This document shows, piece by piece, positions 14,957 to 16,553 of a DNA stretch of 16,553 bases (positions are counted from its first letter, which is position 1; each line of letters begins with the position of its first letter). The position numbers and the translations under genes were made by a program. This stretch comes from Bacillota bacterium. GTDB lineage: Bacteria; Bacillota; Clostridia; DSM-8532. The stretch covers positions 1 through 16,553 of the forward strand of contig JAEYPI010000239.1 in the NCBI GenBank assembly GCA_023410885.1. The letters run 5' to 3'. Under the pieces are notes generated by a model. The model searched no databases. It saw only the letters and a list, made by a program, of their open reading frames with translations, and was not told the DNA's origin.

Positions 14957-14985
14957 TTGAACCCCCACAAAACAAAGGTTTAAAT
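14957..14985 (+). promoter_or_regulatory. Possible proximal promoter of the peptide-binding gene
   Basis: TTGAAC (14957-14962) and TTAAAT (14980-14985) are 17 bp apart; each matches consensus at four of six positions. The predicted start of transcription falls within the dyad at 14983-15006, which would place an operator at +1. Confidence 0.3.
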
Positions 14986-15006
14986 CTATTTAGCTTTAAA
15001 TAGATT
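14983..15006. repeat. Perfect 10-bp dyad before the peptide-binding gene
   Basis: AATCTATTTA (14983-14992) and TAAATAGATT (14997-15006) are exact inverted repeats around a GCTT loop, ending 29 bp before the start codon and 17 bp before the ribosome site. It could be a repressor site on DNA or a leader hairpin in RNA. Confidence 0.8.
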
Positions 15007-15035
15007 CACAATAATAAAATATTGGAGGAGTATTT

Positions 15036-16553
15036 ATGAAGAGCAAAGTCTTCAAACGAACACTTGCGCTGGTATTAGCATTGTTATTTGCTTTCTCAGC
15101 GGTAGGCTGTAATGATCAAAACACTAATAAGGAGACGCCCACTCCTAGTGAGACAGCCACTCCTACACCAGTTGTAGAAGTTCGTGCAGATGTTCCAGCA
15201 AACAGGTATGACGCGACTGTTACACCTAGGTCGGGCAACAATGCCACAAGTCCTCTCGTTATTGAAACGGGTACTCTGGACGGTAAGTTTAGCCCATTCT
15301 TTGCAACATCTGCTTATGATGTGGATGTTACAGACATGACTCAGATTGGCCTTCTTTTCTACAACAAGACTGGTGCTCCTGAGGCCGGTATTGATGTTCC
15401 CAGCTATGCTCTAGAGTACAAGCAGGAAATCAGTTCTGATAAATCAAAGACAGAATACACCTTTATTCTTAAGAACAAGCTGACTTTCAGTGATGGCAAG
15501 CCTATCACAGCGAAAGACGTACTCTTCTCTATCTATGTATTATCTGATCCTAAGTATGATGGTTCATCTACATACTACACAATGAATATTCAAGGCATGA
15601 AGGAATACCGCTTACAAACCAGTGCTGATGTCCTTAAGCTGGTTGATGCCATTCTTGAGGCAGGCATTAAGACTGGCGATGACGGCAAGATGGTTATAAA
15701 TCCTGCGACTGGTGCAACAACAGCTCAGCAGGAGACTTTCTGGAAATATCTTGATGAAGCCGGTGCTGCTTTTGCACAGGAAATCATTGATTATGTAAAC
15801 GCAAATTATGCTAGCAAAATAGAAACTAATTTTGCTCCCTTTACCGTTGAGCAGGTAACAGCAAGTCCCACTATGCAAGCTGCATTTGGTATGGTTATGT
15901 GGGGATTTGGTAAAGTTGATGAAAAAGGTGTATTCACTGATTCCACAGGTAAAACGTATGACTTGACGAAAGATACTGTTGATGCCAAGGTTTATTGGGA
16001 AAATATCTTAGCAAGCTATGGCTATGATTTGAGCGATGCAGGCATCAACTATGAAAAAGCCGGTGATTTGACAATTCAAGATTATGTCCGGACTGCATAC
16101 ATTAGTGCAGAAGGTAAGGTTGCTGGTGGCGTTAAAAACATCACTGGTATTACCACAGGCACAGTTAAAGGTGATGACGGCGTTGAGCGAGAGTTCGTAA
16201 AAGTTGTTATTGACGGTGTCGATCCTACAGCTATATTCAAGTTAGGCATAGCGGTTGTTCCTATGCACTATTACACAGAAGGATTTACCGGTACTCTCAA
16301 TGAGAATGGTGTTGCAATTGATAGCAAGGAATTCATGGATTTCCTGAAAACCAAGAACACCAAGCCTGTAGGTGCAGGTCCTTACACTTTCCAAGAATAC
16401 AAGGATAATGTTGTTACATATACAGCAAATGATAGCTTCTTGCTTGGTTCCCCCAAGATAAAGACAGTACGTTACCAGGAAGTTACCATGGGTTCAGAGC
16501 TTGATGCAGTTAAGACAGACACTGTACACTTCGCCGATCCTTCAGCTGCAATG
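15036..16553 (+). CDS. Family 5 (peptide-type) ABC solute-binding lipoprotein, partial at window end
   Basis: The frame is open from ATG 15036 to the last base (506 codons, no stop), so the 3' end is missing. A GGAGGAG ribosome site (15024-15030) precedes the start by 5 nt. Residues 1-24 form a lipoprotein signal with lipobox AVGC (Cys25), followed by a Thr/Pro-rich linker (about 32-46). Family 5 signals are LTFSDGKPITAKDVLFSI (about 150-167) and GAGPYTFQEYKDN (about 448-460). The distance between these is longer than in OppA/DppA, implying an insert rich in charged residues at about 195-370. Codons are biased to a small set (GGT, GCT, AAG), suggesting high expression. The ligand may be a peptide, nickel or another solute. 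Permeases would be expected to the right. Confidence 0.9.
   Translation, partial: MKSKVFKRTLALVLALLFAFSAVGCNDQNTNKETPTPSETATPTPVVEVRADVPANRYDATVTPRSGNNATSPLVIETGTLDGKFSPFFATSAYDVDVTDMTQIGLLFYNKTGAPEAGIDVPSYALEYKQEISSDKSKTEYTFILKNKLTFSDGKPITAKDVLFSIYVLSDPKYDGSSTYYTMNIQGMKEYRLQTSADVLKLVDAILEAGIKTGDDGKMVINPATGATTAQQETFWKYLDEAGAAFAQEIIDYVNANYASKIETNFAPFTVEQVTASPTMQAAFGMVMWGFGKVDEKGVFTDSTGKTYDLTKDTVDAKVYWENILASYGYDLSDAGINYEKAGDLTIQDYVRTAYISAEGKVAGGVKNITGITTGTVKGDDGVEREFVKVVIDGVDPTAIFKLGIAVVPMHYYTEGFTGTLNENGVAIDSKEFMDFLKTKNTKPVGAGPYTFQEYKDNVVTYTANDSFLLGSPKIKTVRYQEVTMGSELDAVKTDTVHFADPSAAM

Larger units (their letters stand above)
14325..15035. other. 711-bp gene-free region with repeats and promoter
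   Basis: No convincing protein gene is present. An AT-rich hairpin (CAATTAT 14374-14380 with ATAATTG 14397-14403) comes first, then two 41-bp palindromic repeats, a sigma-A-like promoter, three 59-bp tandem repeats, and a second promoter and dyad just before the peptide-binding gene. A 68-codon minus-strand frame at 14507-14713 has no ribosome site or recognisable motif. Confidence 0.7.

Noticed and set aside
16066..16076. Fourth regulatory copy of TTTGACAAT
   Set aside because: It lies in the middle of the peptide-binding protein coding sequence, so chance is the simpler explanation.

Overview
The window looks like chromosomal DNA of an anaerobic, Gram-positive, endospore-former-type Firmicute, most likely class Clostridia. 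The evidence is strong GGAGG-type ribosome binding sites, moderately AT-rich DNA, lipobox lipoproteins, a YesM/YesN-type two-component pair, and the dtd / MBL-fold hydrolase / hemZ cluster, which is common in clostridial genomes. The genus cannot be settled by reading alone.

Layout. (1) 1-2542, plus strand: a housekeeping cluster made of the 3' part of dtd (D-aminoacyl-tRNA deacylase, cut by the window edge), an MBL-fold glyoxalase-II-like hydrolase, and the radical SAM gene hemZ, whose stop codon sits in the loop of a long hairpin. (2) 2586-12571: a carbohydrate-use locus. A secreted GH5-type glucanase (minus strand) is divergent from a sensor kinase / AraC-type response regulator pair. These are followed by a sugar-binding lipoprotein, an internal terminator, two CUT1 permeases and a GH5-type glucanase without a signal peptide. 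There is no ATPase gene, so a shared MsmK/UgpC-type ATPase is expected elsewhere. The simplest model is that the secreted enzyme cuts a beta-glucan-like polymer, the ABC importer takes up the oligosaccharides, the cytoplasmic enzyme finishes the job, and the two-component system senses the substrate. The exact glycan is not determinable here. (3) 12572-13327: a convergent flavin-reductase-like gene (minus strand) behind a large hairpin. (4) 13351-14324: an 8-bp microsatellite followed by a lipoprotein metallo-beta-lactamase with all zinc ligands of true subclass B1 enzymes. (5) 14325-15035: 711 bp with no convincing gene but much structure: two 41-bp palindromic direct repeats, a sigma-A-like promoter, three tandem copies of a 59-bp repeat and a perfect 10-bp dyad. 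(6) 15036 to the end: a family 5 (peptide-type) solute-binding lipoprotein, open at the right edge.

The best candidates for a second look are the lipidated B1 metallo-beta-lactamase, the secreted glucanase with a discoidin-like domain nested inside its catalytic domain, the cytoplasmic GH5 with a CBM-like tail, the 59-bp repeat array in the apparent leader of the peptide-binding gene, and shared dyad motifs at the glycan-locus promoters. I saw no clear evidence of an entirely new class of system, no CRISPR array, no transposase and no RNA gene.
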